A stretch of DNA of 64,000 nt from Fasciola hepatica (taxonomy: Eukaryota; Platyhelminthes; Trematoda; Plagiorchiida; Fasciolidae), in NCBI GenBank assembly GCA_948099385.1, contig CANUEZ040000108.1, forward strand, positions 1,746,001 to 1,810,000. The letters run 5' to 3'. Position 1 is the stretch's first letter. Each line of letters begins with the position of its first letter. Below, piece by piece: positions 13,345 through 25,100 of the stretch. A model generated the notes under the pieces. That model was not told the DNA's origin, made no database searches, and saw only the letters and a list, made by a program, of their open reading frames with translations. Both the position numbers and the translations under genes were made by a program.

Positions 13345-14845
13345 ATCAAGACAGTCTTCACAATCTTCGTCTATGTCAATGCTATTGCAGGTCATGCTGA
13401 TTACAGTAGATGCGTCTGGGATTCTGCGTAGTGCTCCCTTAAATTGTTTGGCTTGCACCACGATTGCAGTGAGTCAGGGAGCTTAGTTGAGGCGACACAG
13501 TCAAAAAAGGACTCGGGTTTCGAGAGGATTACGGACGTTGACCGTGATGAACTGTGCGGACTGAATGCTAACAAGGAGAGATAAGAGCCCTCTTTGCTGC
13601 TATTGGATACTTTCCTGCAAAAATACATGTGCAGTCGTGCTCAAGCACTAGGCAGTGGTAGGGTGGCATTTAGAGCATGGCTTACGGGCTTCATCCTATT
13701 TCACAAAGGAGATGCAGCCTGCCTAGGACAGGTCGGGAGACTATCCACCGAGGTGGTCGTGGTAGGAGGGAAATAATGTGAACGAAGACTGCAATATATG
13801 GGATTATTCTGAGCACATAGAAGAAGACACACTGGTGAGTTTATTAGGGGTTTGAAACCTTTAAGGGGTTTTGAGAAATAAGCACTGAGGATATACTTGA
13901 AAAGGCCACTGATCAGAGAACGGGAGCGAATGGCATAACTTTGCAGACATCATATTGTGGGTTGAATGTTTGAGCGGACACTTTTATCGACAGACCAGTG
14001 GGAATGTGAAACAGATTGACCGAAGGAATGGTTAGTGCAGAAGGTTCAGGGAATTTTAAACGAAGCTGGATGCTTAGTGGCACGAGATATACAGTGAAGT
14101 GCAGTAGTGGTGATTAGGGAAATTTGTTACTTACTCCAGCATCATTGGTCATCCTGGGTCAGTGCTTACGAGCTGGGGCACTGAGGGTTGTAATATACAA
14201 ATAATGGTTACTCCTCACCCCGACGATAAAGAGAGTGTTTAAATCTTTCCGCTTCAGCCAACTGGAAGAAACAAACCACGTCATGCAACACGAACAGAAG
14301 TCAATAACAAAGCTGAACTGATAGGCGCCGACCTTTGTAAACACCGTTGAAAGAGCCCTGGGAGCTGGACTGGCCCCAGCCATTATCAGTCCTGTGTGAC
14401 CTGACCTAACCTGACCTGACTTCAGGCTAATGTCCGCTAGCTTACGCATAGCAAACCCGCAGGTTATTAGTACCCAAGCACTTCCCTGCCTGGCTAAACC
14501 CAATGGCTGAGTCTCGATTTTGCATTTTTCGAAATGAAAGGAGTGCGACTAATCCGTTTTCCACTGCCATTTACGAACACAATGTTTATCGTGGCAAGCA
14601 TCAAACCTATGCTATCGATGCGTACACAAAAATGACACGGAAGTTATGGGCCTTTTACCATCAACAGGAGGCTCGACTATTGTGGTCCGGGAGACATGGC
14701 CGGCAGACAGGTTGTTCACTGAGATCAACTCTTTCGGAAGCTATCACAATCAATGAAATAAAACAGCAACTTTATTTGCGTTCCAACGGTCCAGCACACT
14801 TGAAGGCTGTCAGCCTCTTGTCAAAGGAGGTAATCGTGTGATTCG
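13345..14845. other. No gene assigned
   Basis: Open frames of 114 codons (minus, 14159-14503) and 112 codons (plus, 14503-14841) match nothing I recognise. A short run of TGACCTGACCTAACC-type pentamers lies at about 14397-14422. The boundary with LINE-A copy 2 is placed where endonuclease similarity first appears, about 14850. Confidence 0.4.
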
Positions 14846-14875
14846 CTCTCCATTCTTTGCCTTGTTGCTTCCATT

Positions 14876-15720
14876 TTCACCGAAGAAGCCGAGTTCGCTA
14901 TCGATGCGCAACTGTCGCCAACTGAGTTTTGGGCAATCAACTACTGCTCACATCGTTAGTCTTTACACCCCACCGCACGACTAAATTACGCACTGGATTT
15001 TGGTGTGAGGGCTTCATTGCTCCGATTACGGTTCTAACTACAGAGACATATTGGCTGCCTATATCGACCACCCAATGCAAACATCACGGACCTCGCCGAC
15101 GTAGCCAATGCTTTTGACCACTTTGCACTATTACCCTCTTCGTCAAGACTCATTGCTGGCGATTTCAATGCACCTATATTTGCTAGGACACCGTGTTATC
15201 ACCCCAATACTTCACGAGCTTCGTTTCGACCATACGCGCAGGGCGCTGGGTCAAGCAAGTAATGACACCAACCAGAGGAAACAGCATACTTGACCTGATA
15301 TTTACCATTGGCCTATCGGATGTGATAACTACCGCCCTCAACCTCTTCCCAGGCAGTGACCATAGAATGGTATCTTGCAGATTCAAAGCTGGACCCATAG
15401 TTTCCATATGTAGCTCATCTCAACAGCCCCTGCACACGATCAACTGGACGAACATCAAGCCCACGCCTCGATCCCTCAACTGGGATGATTACTTCCTACA
15501 GCACGACCCTCAGCTCGCCAGTGACGTACTCTACTTTAAGCTACATAGTTGCTTGTCGGCAATCATCACCATCGGGGCCAACCGCTCTCACGCTTGCAGC
15601 TCCTACCAAACAAGATTGCAACATGAACATGAACAACGGCAGAAGGTCTATAATAAAACCAGAGACTTCTCCATATTATTGCGACTCCACTCTCTCTGTA
15701 ATCATCAGCCTTCGGACTAA
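14876..15720 (+). pseudogene. LINE-A endonuclease and linker, copy 2 (frameshifted)
   Basis: APE-type endonuclease that would nick target DNA. CLYRPPNANIT at 15056 and LIAGDFNAP at about 15146-15178 are in one frame. GRWVKQVMTPTRGNS, LDLIFTIG and FPGSDHRMVSC are in another frame (15193-15720), so a frameshift lies near 15230. Both visible catalytic motifs, GDFN and SDH, are intact. The second frame continues through the linker (KVYNKTRDFSILLRLHSL) and stops at 15720, where the reverse transcriptase frame takes over. The first Glu-containing motif reads TEEAEF rather than TESW, so the N-terminal part is worn or truncated. Confidence 0.75.
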
Positions 15721-17557
15721 CGAACTGCTGAGAAAGAAGCTTTTGGCCTTGAGTTCCTTCGACAGATCGCGCCGATTGTCCCGACTACTGCAGAGCAGAA
15801 ATCAGAGAGAGTCTACGGGGATACCCTATTTAATTTTGAAAAACAGCACGCAGATTAAATCTGCAGCCGAAATCGCTGAGGCGCTCAAAACCTTCCTTCC
15901 AGAGTCTGTGGCCACTGACGCCACTTCAAATCTGCCACCCTTACCCCTCAGCACCGAGCAAGTACTCTCTGACGTGGAATTCAGGTTGAACAATTTGACC
16001 CACCTACTGCTGTATGTTAGATCTTCCTCCCGCCCTGGCTATGACAGCATCCCCCCAACACTCCTTTATCTTGGTGGAATTGACGTCGCTGCTATCTTTA
16101 TGAATCTCTATAACTCATCCCTCAAACACGGCATTTTTCCATCCCGGTGGAAAACTTCAACCATTATTCCCATCCCTAAAAATGGTCCAGTGCATGACCC
16201 TCCAAATTATCGTCCTATTAACCATACCCCTTTAGCTGCCAGAATAATGGAGAGTTTGATTAAACAGCGGATGTCCGATTATCTCATTTCCCATGACCTC
16301 ATTCACTGCGGTCAACATGGTTTCCTAAAGGTACGTTCTTGCACCACATGCCAGCTTGATTTCTTCAACCTACTGACCAAGGCAGCTGACGACGGAAAAT
16401 CTGTGATTATCATCTACCTCGATATGACCAAGGCATTTGACCAAGTTCCTCACTCTCGGTTGTTAACAAAACTCCGGGCATACGGTATCCATGACCGGCT
16501 CTTATCGTGGATTACTTCCTACCTGTCGGACCGAACCCAGGTTGTATATGCTAATGGTCATTTATCGCAACCGGTGCCTTTCACTAGTGGAGTCACACAA
16601 GGAAGTGTAATTGGTCCGCTATTTTTCCTACTCTATATTGACGACATTTTTTCGATTGTACAGCACGGCTCGCCTTGCCTCTTCGCCGACGACATCAAAA
16701 TCGTTTGTGAGTTTCACCATCAAGATTTGGGTACAGCGTTGTCCGAAATACATAATGATCACGAGAAATTTGATCAATGGCGCACTTCATGGCAGATGCG
16801 CCTCTCGACATCCAAAAGCTTCTACACAACCTACAGATGTCAAGTCCCTCCAGGAATTCTGTCACTGAACCAAGTGCCCATCGCCCCAAGCTCATCGTTG
16901 AAGGATCTTGGGCTTCGACACACTAACAATCTACAACTCTCACGACATGTCTCATTTCAGACGGCCAGGGCCAGACAGATATTAGGCCTAGTTCTCAGAT
17001 CATTTAAAGTGAAGCATAGTATTCTCTTTACATACCAATCCTATGCTAGACCCCACCTCGAATACTGTCCTATAGTCTTCTCTGGAATGTCTAAATCGGA
17101 TAGAATACGCCTTGAGAAAGTCCAGCGTACCTTCACCAAGAAGCTAATGGGATACTCTTCTCCTTTGATCTATGAAGAGCGATGCACTCTACTGAAACTT
17201 GAGCCCGTATGGCTTAGACATGTCAGGCTTAACTTGTGTTTTCTATATAGACTTATTCATCGTTCTGCCCTCACTTCTACCAAATCTATACAGTTTTCGA
17301 TACTCTCATCTTACCCTCTGCGCCACAGAGACTTCAGTCTGACCATCCTACAATCCAGACTGGCAATAAGATCCAACTCTCTTCTCACTAGAAATTCAAA
17401 GCTTTGGAACAAGCCACCCCTGACTATTCGCAAATGTGAGTCAACAACCCAGGTTAGCCAATCCCTAAAGTCACTACTTACCGTTAGCCATATGTTATCT
17501 TTGACTAACGCCAGCATATCTGAGGATCGAGCCTATGAAGAAGGCATCGAACTTTAG
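15485..17557 (+). CDS. LINE-A reverse transcriptase, copy 2 (690-codon open frame)
   Basis: RNA-templated DNA polymerase of a non-LTR retrotransposon. Homology to the other copies in this frame starts only at about 15713 (RTNELLRKK). The first 76 or so codons overlap the linker in a different frame and are probably not real protein. Motifs by residue of the open frame: SRPGYDSIPPTLLYLGG about 180; NYRPINHTPLAARIME about 240; QHGFLKVRSC about 275; motif A IIYLDMTKAFDQVP about 310; VTQGSVIGPLFFLLYIDD about 370; motif C FADD at residues 400-403 (16682-16693), both Asp present; DLGLRHTNN about 474; HLEYCPIVFSG about 523; LWNKPPL about 640; C-terminal DRAYEEGIEL. This is the longest open frame in the window. 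The endonuclease it needs is out of frame upstream, so autonomous activity is unlikely. Confidence 0.85.
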   Translation: MITSYSTTLSSPVTYSTLSYIVACRQSSPSGPTALTLAAPTKQDCNMNMNNGRRSIIKPETSPYYCDSTLSVIISLRTNELLRKKLLALSSFDRSRRLSRLLQSRNQRESTGIPYLILKNSTQIKSAAEIAEALKTFLPESVATDATSNLPPLPLSTEQVLSDVEFRLNNLTHLLLYVRSSSRPGYDSIPPTLLYLGGIDVAAIFMNLYNSSLKHGIFPSRWKTSTIIPIPKNGPVHDPPNYRPINHTPLAARIMESLIKQRMSDYLISHDLIHCGQHGFLKVRSCTTCQLDFFNLLTKAADDGKSVIIIYLDMTKAFDQVPHSRLLTKLRAYGIHDRLLSWITSYLSDRTQVVYANGHLSQPVPFTSGVTQGSVIGPLFFLLYIDDIFSIVQHGSPCLFADDIKIVCEFHHQDLGTALSEIHNDHEKFDQWRTSWQMRLSTSKSFYTTYRCQVPPGILSLNQVPIAPSSSLKDLGLRHTNNLQLSRHVSFQTARARQILGLVLRSFKVKHSILFTYQSYARPHLEYCPIVFSGMSKSDRIRLEKVQRTFTKKLMGYSSPLIYEERCTLLKLEPVWLRHVRLNLCFLYRLIHRSALTSTKSIQFSILSSYPLRHRDFSLTILQSRLAIRSNSLLTRNSKLWNKPPLTIRKCESTTQVSQSLKSLLTVSHMLSLTNASISEDRAYEEGIEL

Positions 17558-17560
17558 AAC

Positions 17561-18600
17561 CCTAGCTTCCGCCCCCCCTCCCGCTCTCTGCTATTCGTCG
17601 AGCTGGCCTTCGAAAACAGGTTCCACTACTAGGATCATGGCACCATTTCCAAAACCTACCATTTCCCGCCTAACGACACACCCCAGGCTTACTATTTGTT
17701 ATCACGTTTTACGTATACCGCACATAATTCACATTGCAGAAGGATACAGCTTTTGTTGTTTACAACTATAACTAGCTAGATGCATGCCGGTTCTTGCTAC
17801 TCACCCAAGTCCACCTACCATCACTTAACCCCTACACGACCCTGTCTTATCTAATTCACTAGTCGGCCTTCGCAACTATGTCCAAACAATTACTGCCTCC
17901 CTCACTATATAGTACTAGGGCAGCCATGTAAAACAACTTTCTTCTAGCTCAAGGTTTTTGGCCATTGATGTTTTCTCCTAGCATAAAATGGTACAGTGTG
18001 CTGGATCTTAGGACATTAAGTTCCACCGCTCACTACTTCAATCCTTGATGCCTCGACTCTTCTCATTTATTCTGGCTTCCGCTCCACTCAGCTTCCTAGC
18101 CCGGCCGTAATTTGCTTTCCCCACACGTCCACCTCCCAATAGCTATTTGTTGGCCTCAATTTCATCCTCTTACATTTCCCGACATGAAAGCTAGTCAGTG
18201 TCGCCAAGATTTCTGAACCCATTACCTAACTCAGACAGCTATCCTCTCTCATTGCTTGCAAGAACATATACTGGCGCAGCTCAATGCAACCTCACCAGAA
18301 CGGACTCTGGTAGATTAAGGCACGGTCAGGCTCTGCACAAGAATAAACCATATATGCAGGCGCATACATTACGACACTCGGTGTCCTACTCCGTGTGCTT
18401 GCTTAGCTCTATTCAGTATTTACTCAGCACATGCAAGCAAAACTCCTGATGTCAACGGCACCTTCACCATAGCTGCGTCCGGATGTGGGGGAAAACAGAC
18501 CACCCTCAGCTGTTTGTAGCGGTGGCCATCTTCGTTCATACTTTTACCACGTTTATTGTTTAACTGAACGCTGACTGCCAAGCGCGGGTGCCATTTGACC
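17561..18600. other. No gene seen; possible LINE-A 3' untranslated region
   Basis: C/T-rich sequence continuing from the LINE-A stop, without an obvious terminal tail. The only open frame of note is 83 codons (18198-18449), unrecognised. Confidence 0.4.
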
Positions 18601-18610
18601 GTTGCTCTTG

Positions 18611-18646
18611 CGCACGCTCCCACGCACGCTCCCACGCACGCTCTCA
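18611..18646 (+). repeat. 12-bp tandem repeat, three units
   Basis: Three consecutive units of CGCACGCTCCCA; the third has CTCTCA at its end. It is followed directly by AGTAAAC, forming a 16-base string (18638-18653) that also occurs at 47083-47098. Confidence 0.75.
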
Positions 18647-18654
18647 AGTAAACG

Positions 18655-21600
18655 CTAACCACTCTCTCCCAATCGCCTTCTCGTTCTTACGGGTCGTGGA
18701 GAATACTGTTCTGGTTAACATATTTGTGCAGTACCGCACATTAGAGTAACGCGCAGATAGTCTACGCAGTACGAGGGACAGAAGCACGTGTTTACTAAGG
18801 AGAACGCGAAGTAAGTTTTAACCAACCTTCGAGTAGGAAAACAAATGATATATGCGAAAAATACGGTTGGGCAGACGGGCTACGGGAAGTACCTATATGG
18901 GATCAACCACCACTCTGTTAGAAAATAAGTGGAAATCAACGATGACCTAGTGTGATCGACTTGGTCTATATATACCATTATTATTGGGCTTTAAAGCAAA
19001 TGGGCAAATTCCAAACATGGGTTCCTCCCTGTAATGTGCATGTTGACTGGAAAATTCCTCCTCTGCTCACATTTCTATACTCTTTGGCCAATTTTGGACC
19101 ACCTTCTCTAACCTAATCCATGCTGACACTGTTTTGTGGTCGACACTTATTCTATGCTTGGTGCACTTACTTTTTCTTCTCATGGTTGTGCTTTCTTACC
19201 GAGATTACTTTGAGGACAGGTTGTGCGGTAGTGAGATGCACTGATTCAACACAGTTCTCTCGCTCACTTCGACTGACCGTAGACGTTCGGCTCGTTCACG
19301 CCGATTTTTGGCTGCCACGCTCAGGAAATTGTTCTTTGGGCCTGATTAGGCGTGCAGAACTTGTTTTATTTGTTTGGACTTCAGGACAGGTATTTATTAT
19401 TTACTCTTTTTGGCCAACTGTTTGCCTTTTTACAGGATTTTGTCCTATTTTTGACTACCTTTTTGGCTGGATAGTGACTGAGGCTCACTGTCAAAGGTAT
19501 GATCGTGTTTGTACTTATATTTTTACTCGCTAGTAGTACTGCAGAATTTGCAGAGCAATCGTGTTCTTGATTTGGGTTCTGCGTTGACTTGGGCTACGCG
19601 TTGCTTTGAGGCTCCAAGGTGCTATCCAGAACGAGTGATGATTATTAGTCGGTGAATCGATAATTGAATCGTTGGTCAGGCTTCACCCAGACAAGAACTT
19701 GAGCGTTTTGGTCGGTACACCCCCATCAGTTCAGACCTGATCCTGTGAAATGGAAAACCCCAAACCACCTTTGTCCGTTTAACATCCTTTCGGTTTCTAC
19801 GCACAAGACTGACTGGATTGATAGCAAACTGGTCTCTCCACATATGCTTATCCAACTCCCGCTCTAATTTTAAACCCCCTTGTAACCTCCCATGCACTCC
19901 TGGCGAGTTTGTTGACTTCAGCTACAAAACCACCGCGGCTTTGGACAACAAATCGATACATCAGACGATAGACACTTCTCGTCAAAGCGCTAATTATATC
20001 CATTTGGATATTACAGTGCGTAAACATACACGTAAGAAAGCAGAGAGGAGAGCCCGTATTTTTCGCCCACTTATCTATTTTTCCTTCTCTTTGAGAGAAA
20101 ACGGCTTTCCTCTTGCCCTAGAATCCAGCCCACTCTCCAGTTTACAGCCTTACTTAACAGCAACCTGCAGCATTAGACTTGTAGATACCCCCACGGTAGG
20201 ATCTATCATATCTCCTCCGGATCTATCATATGAACTTGCCATTTGGGTTCTCAGTCTGTCCCAGCTGCTTCCCTATGATTCGTAAATCACTGCTGTGGGA
20301 TTTGTCATATATCCCCTAGACCTATTTTGCAAACTTGCCATTCAGGTTCTTCGTGTTGCCCTGCTGCTTTCTCAAGTAGCCCTCAGACCCCATAGTACAA
20401 ATGTGCCTCAACGGCTTTATTAACCCCTTAAGATAAGACTTCCTGGTGAACGGCCTAGTCGATAATCAACAACTTTGCTTAGCGGTGCAAGGGCATTTAG
20501 CCCTCACAAGCACCAAATCACAATACTAACGACTCTTCATTTCGCTAAGACAATTGTGCCTTATGTCCAACCTCCGCACTCTTATCTGTTATTTTGCTCA
20601 CTCTAACCCTCATCTGGAACATTTCCCAGACCGCTTTCCTCCCTTTTCCAGTTTCAAAACCACCGGCCACCACGTTGCCTGGCTGTAATATATCGTGCAG
20701 ACAGCTTATCTTTTTCTCTGCCCGTCTACATCTCACCAAAGGCCGGCTACCGCGAACACGGTCCAGCCAACGGGTTCCACCCACAACAAGCCCTGTCATT
20801 TCTGCATATGCCACTCTGAGGCGTACTGAAGAATTCTCATTACAAGACCCTCCGATGTCGAAGCCACTTTGCGAGGACTCCTAATTAAATAGTGATCGGT
20901 CCAGATTCGGTGATGCCCTCCTTCTTTCCTGAAGAAACAGTAAACAAAAACCGCAGCCAACCCCTGCTCAAAAAGCCCCAAAAGGACACAAAAAAGCCAC
21001 AAATAACTCAACAGAAGGATGTATTCTCCAATTTACTAGCACAGCCTGGCCATGTGCAAAGATTTTCACCCTAGTCTTGCCTTATTTTGTTCCTCGTGGA
21101 CACGGCATTTCAATTGCTGATTATTTATCCATGGAACTTCATCCATCTTCCACCAGCAGCGAACTGCCGATACCAAATGACACGCACTACTTCTCAGGGA
21201 AATTGTCTCACTTTTCAAGGGGTACTATTCCTTTTCATATCCACAAATCTATGAAAATTAGTATTCCTCTGCGAACCTTCATGGTATTCTTCCCTGCCTC
21301 CTTAGTCTCGAAGCCAATTACCTTTTTACGTAAACGTGATTATGCATTACTGACTATATTCTTGCATCATACTTGTGAACGTTATATTTCCTGCGTCCTA
21401 AGCCAATGTCCGTCTGAACGTTTCTATATCCGGCAGATTCATTACCATTGCCGCAAATGACACAAAATCAATTCGTACCCGCCGTAAAATCTGTTGTCGC
21501 TTTGATTCATTTAAACTCTCGCAGGCCTTATTCCATTTTTGCTGTGGTGTGCGAACCTCTCTTTGGAATCTGTGAATTTTCCACCTTATTCAGTGCCATT

Positions 21601-21890
21601 GTAAGCTCTGGTTATGCCCACATGCGTGCCTCTCAACCACGGTCCAGAAATCTACCATTATTATTAATATTACTGAGTGCATCACTGCCCGGTCCACTGG
21701 ATGATGTGGCAAAGCAAAATTTATCCGAAACTTTGGTAATATTTGCAAATCTGATCGATTTAAGCCAGTGCTCTACATTTAAAAATGTGGTGGGTTTTCC
21801 GTTGCTGGCTAAGTTTTACTGTTTCTGTTCTTTTGTTTCTCGCTTAGCCCAGCTTCCCACCTTTCATGCTTGATTACGCTGGCTAATTCA
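18655..21890. other. No gene assigned
   Basis: Open frames of 137 codons (plus, 19120-19533), 155 codons (plus, 19818-20285), 127 codons (plus, 21077-21460) and 141 codons (plus, 21448-21873) were read and match no family I know. The first is rich in Phe, Leu, Trp and Cys without clear membrane helices. A short direct duplication of GGATCTATCATATC/GGATCTATCATATG lies at about 20201-20232. No repeat partner was found in the window. Confidence 0.35.
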
Positions 21891-21904
21891 ATGTCTTACG
21901 TCGC

Positions 21905-22121
21905 ATTTCGCAAGCAGTACTGATACTGTCAGCACCAATACTACTGCTGTTACTGTCGCTTCCACGATCACGTTTAACAAAACCATTATGAATAAAACTA
22001 CGGTTGATGATGCTGCTACTACTGCGATAACTTCGCTGCTTACTACTATCATGGATGATGATATCACCAGCTTTACTAGGATTTCAACCAATGCGGCGAC
22101 TAATGTCACTAAAACAGCCTA
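21905..22121 (+). repeat. Degenerate ACN-triplet low-complexity tract (Thr-rich if translated)
   Basis: A 3-base rhythm of ACT, ACG, ACC and GCT triplets over about 210 bases. Read in one plus frame it gives a Thr/Ala/Ser-rich string without stops until TAG at 22119-22121. There is no start codon in a sensible place and no conserved domain. A decayed trinucleotide microsatellite explains it better than a gene. Confidence 0.5.
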
Positions 22122-22124
22122 GAG

Positions 22125-25100
22125 GGCTCCTCGTTTGCCTTCACTGTTATCCTATGATCCCCACAGCGGACCCACCCAAGCTGCGCAGTCCCTTGCTATT
22201 TTTACTATCGAATTCCCCATGTATGCTATAAAGCTAGATGAGTCCTGTCGCTGTGAGTTCTGCGTCGGCCTCCACCGCGGCTCACACATCTAGCCGTCAC
22301 CCCATTATACAGCCGCTACCCAGGAGCCGGTCCAGTTATATTTGCCCTCCGGGATCTTTTAAAATCCGGCCACACCATGATCAATTACATGATATTAACT
22401 TAAACTCTATGCTGTCTATATAAAACGATCACCGTTCACTGGTGCTCATCCCAACAGCACGGAGTGCCTTCAGATGCACCGCAGAGGTAGGCTCAACTCA
22501 GGCCTGAGGGACGTCTTCAGCAATGTGCAAGCTGGATCCTGGTCGATGGCACATCCTTTACTCACCTCATACGCTGCTTTTTCAGATTGGTCGTCCAGGT
22601 AAAAGTCAACTCCATACACCATAAAATTATGCGGATCAGGCAAGCTCGATTCATTAGCATTACCCCAGTGTGCACGCTTTCGTTCATGTAAACTCTTTTG
22701 AAGGTTTTTCCACCTTGCTGAATTCCACCTCACGATATCATGGGCGCCTCACTCAATTGTCCATCGCTTACCAGCCATGACACACCTTTTGTCTGTTCCA
22801 CCTTCACACTGCAATTAAACGTATTGTTGAAAAAGAATATGCGGCGCACGTGTGAGAGGGGGCCAAGGCAGGTAGGCGAGCGAGGTGGTGTCCGCCGCAC
22901 CGTTAGGTGCTGAATCCTGGGAAGACTGAAAAGGTTCGCGTTGTCCTTGACTGTGCTGGAGAGCTCCAAGTGGAGTCCCTTAAAGCTCGCTTATTGCAAG
23001 CTCCATTTAGGTTCCGACCGTGATGGGTGTGCTTTGGTGAATGTGTCAGACGCCTGTGGCCCATTATGTCGATGGTGAGAATGTTTCTACGGAAAAAAAT
23101 GCTCGAGGAAGACCCAGGTGCTCTTCGGGTTTTCTGGCGGTCCCATGGTGAAACTGCTGAGCTGGAAAACTTGGAATGACAGTGCATCTCTTTGGAGGAG
23201 CTTTGTTAATTTTTGTGCACGTTCAGCTCTGAAGACAACCACGTTACTTGGGTACCACTTCTCATCGGCAATATCACATAATTTCAGTGTTCCTGCATTG
23301 AAGATCTTTCAACTTCCGTTGGTGATACCTCAGGAGCATGAAACTTGGTGGAGCAATTTTGTATATTATTAAGTCTGGGTGGTTTCAGGTAGGCTAGGTA
23401 GAGGCGTGATCAACCAGAAGCTTCCAATGCCGTTCCGGTTGATGAGACAAACAGCGCTATAAATCCAACCGATGCCGATCGGTTGCTAGCTGTAAGGAAG
23501 TCGGTTTTGGCTTGAAATGCTGAATCAGATGCTCTTTCATACCATGTTGATATCAAAGGTAGGCCGACAGCAAGAATTTCGGTGTCAGCGCAGCTGGCCA
23601 CGGTCTATGATTCCTAAGGTTGGGCAGGTCCTTCATCCTACCCATGAAGCAACTTTTTTGTGGTTTGCACCGGAGAGAATTCGGTAGCAATGACTCACTG
23701 GGCTTGGGTACTGGAGCAAAGCGGGAAGAAGTGGAGAGAATTGCGGAAGGGATTTAATTACTGAGTGCCACAATGGTATACACTTTTTGTTCTGGATGCA
23801 GATGGGAAGTTGAACTGCAATTATTTTGTGAAGCTTTTGAATTGGACTGCCCGGTGGAGTCCAACTTTAGGTTTGTATCCGACACGTAGGAGTCGAGCAG
23901 TGTACTTTTTTCTGCCAAGTTGAGTGTGGCATCTCTAAAGACTGTTCCAATTCCAAAGTTGGAGCCGACTGCAGTAGTACCTGCAGTGCGAGTAGTAGAA
24001 ACGACTAGGGAGGAAATTAATTTCAGGTTTCTTGACGTCTACTATTTGACCGATTTTATGGTAGTACTTTACCGTTTGAAGGGCGACGTAGGAGGCTTCG
24101 CTACTTTTGTTGCAGATGTAATGCACTCAGACAGATTGCCACTTCCATCCTTATAGGCGTAAGTGTTGATGCTTGCTTATGCACTTGCTGAGCTCCGGCT
24201 CACCCAGTTTTCTTCCTGTCTTTGCGGATCGTGTACGTGCTACCCCCACGGAAAACACCGCATCCCGCATACTAAAAAACGGAGCCTCCGGAAATAGCAC
24301 CTGCTTGCCTCCCACACAATGCAGACACCTTCTAGGAAAAGAAAATCCGGCAGACTTGGCCCCTCAAGGGGCTGGACTGGAAGATAGGGGCCGTCATCCA
24401 TGGTTTTAGGGCTCAAGGTTTCGTAGTTCTCGGAAACTTCTGAATCTGAAGATAAAGGGGTTACCGAAGTGCTAGATGAGATATTGAAAAAGATGAATAC
24501 TTTAGCTAGTGCAATAAATTGCAACCCATTTTAGTCATACGCCGAGCGCTGTCCGTCCTAGAATGTTATTGAGCAGCAGTGCGTGGATATTGCCGTAAAA
24601 ACAGTTTTATTATAACCCAAGGCGAAGTGATGCGTGATTGCGAGTGGATTATATAATGGTTCAGAGGATGAAAAATATTTATGAGGAACGTGTGATGTTG
24701 GGTACTGGCAGAATGCTTTTGTAATGGAATCGACTCAGTAAAACGAGGCTATGACTCCAGGGCCTGCCTCACATGCAGCTTTGTGCAAAAAATGAGTCCC
24801 ATTCTAACTGATGGGCTGCCGTGCCTGGGAAGGCAATTGGTTCTGGCCATTTCTTTCTGAGGAAGCTGGAAAACCAATCTTTCTGCCAAATGTTCACTGA
24901 TTCACTAAGTTAACCAACAGGCTCCGTTATAAAACTGAGGGCTACTTTAGCTGTCATCAATTTCTGTCGAATACCCGTTGGCAATTCTGGATTGTAAAGG
25001 GTAGAAAGGCTTTTATATTTGTTCTCAAATAGTGCTCTCGCTGTCGCCGGTTGACAGCTTGCCCGTGTACTCAAGAACTGGCTTGTCTACCGACTGGAGG

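Larger units (their letters stand above)
14850..17560 (+). mobile_element. LINE-A copy 2, 5'-truncated, best-preserved reverse transcriptase
   Basis: The copy begins inside the endonuclease: FTEEAEFAIDAQLS near 14876-14920 aligns with the TESW block of copy 3. It runs through GDFN (15158-15169), SDH (15355-15363), the linker and the whole reverse transcriptase to the stop at 17557. ORF1 and the N-terminal part of the endonuclease are missing, as expected for a copy whose reverse transcription stopped early. The reading changes frame near 15230 and again near 15710. The 3' boundary was not resolved; C/T-rich sequence continues to about 18.5 kb and may include a 3' UTR. Confidence 0.85.

Noticed and set aside
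14397..14422. TGACCTGACCTAACC pentamers, considered as telomere-like repeat
   Set aside because: Too short and irregular. The flatworm telomere repeat would be TTAGGG, and no run of it is present.
19120..19533. 137-codon hydrophobic frame, considered as a membrane protein
   Set aside because: Hydrophobic residues are interrupted by charged ones throughout, there is no clear helix pattern, and there is no similarity to anything known to me.
21905..22121. Thr/Ala-rich open frame, considered as a secreted mucin-like protein
   Set aside because: No start codon or signal peptide. The 3-base rhythm is better explained as a decayed ACN microsatellite.
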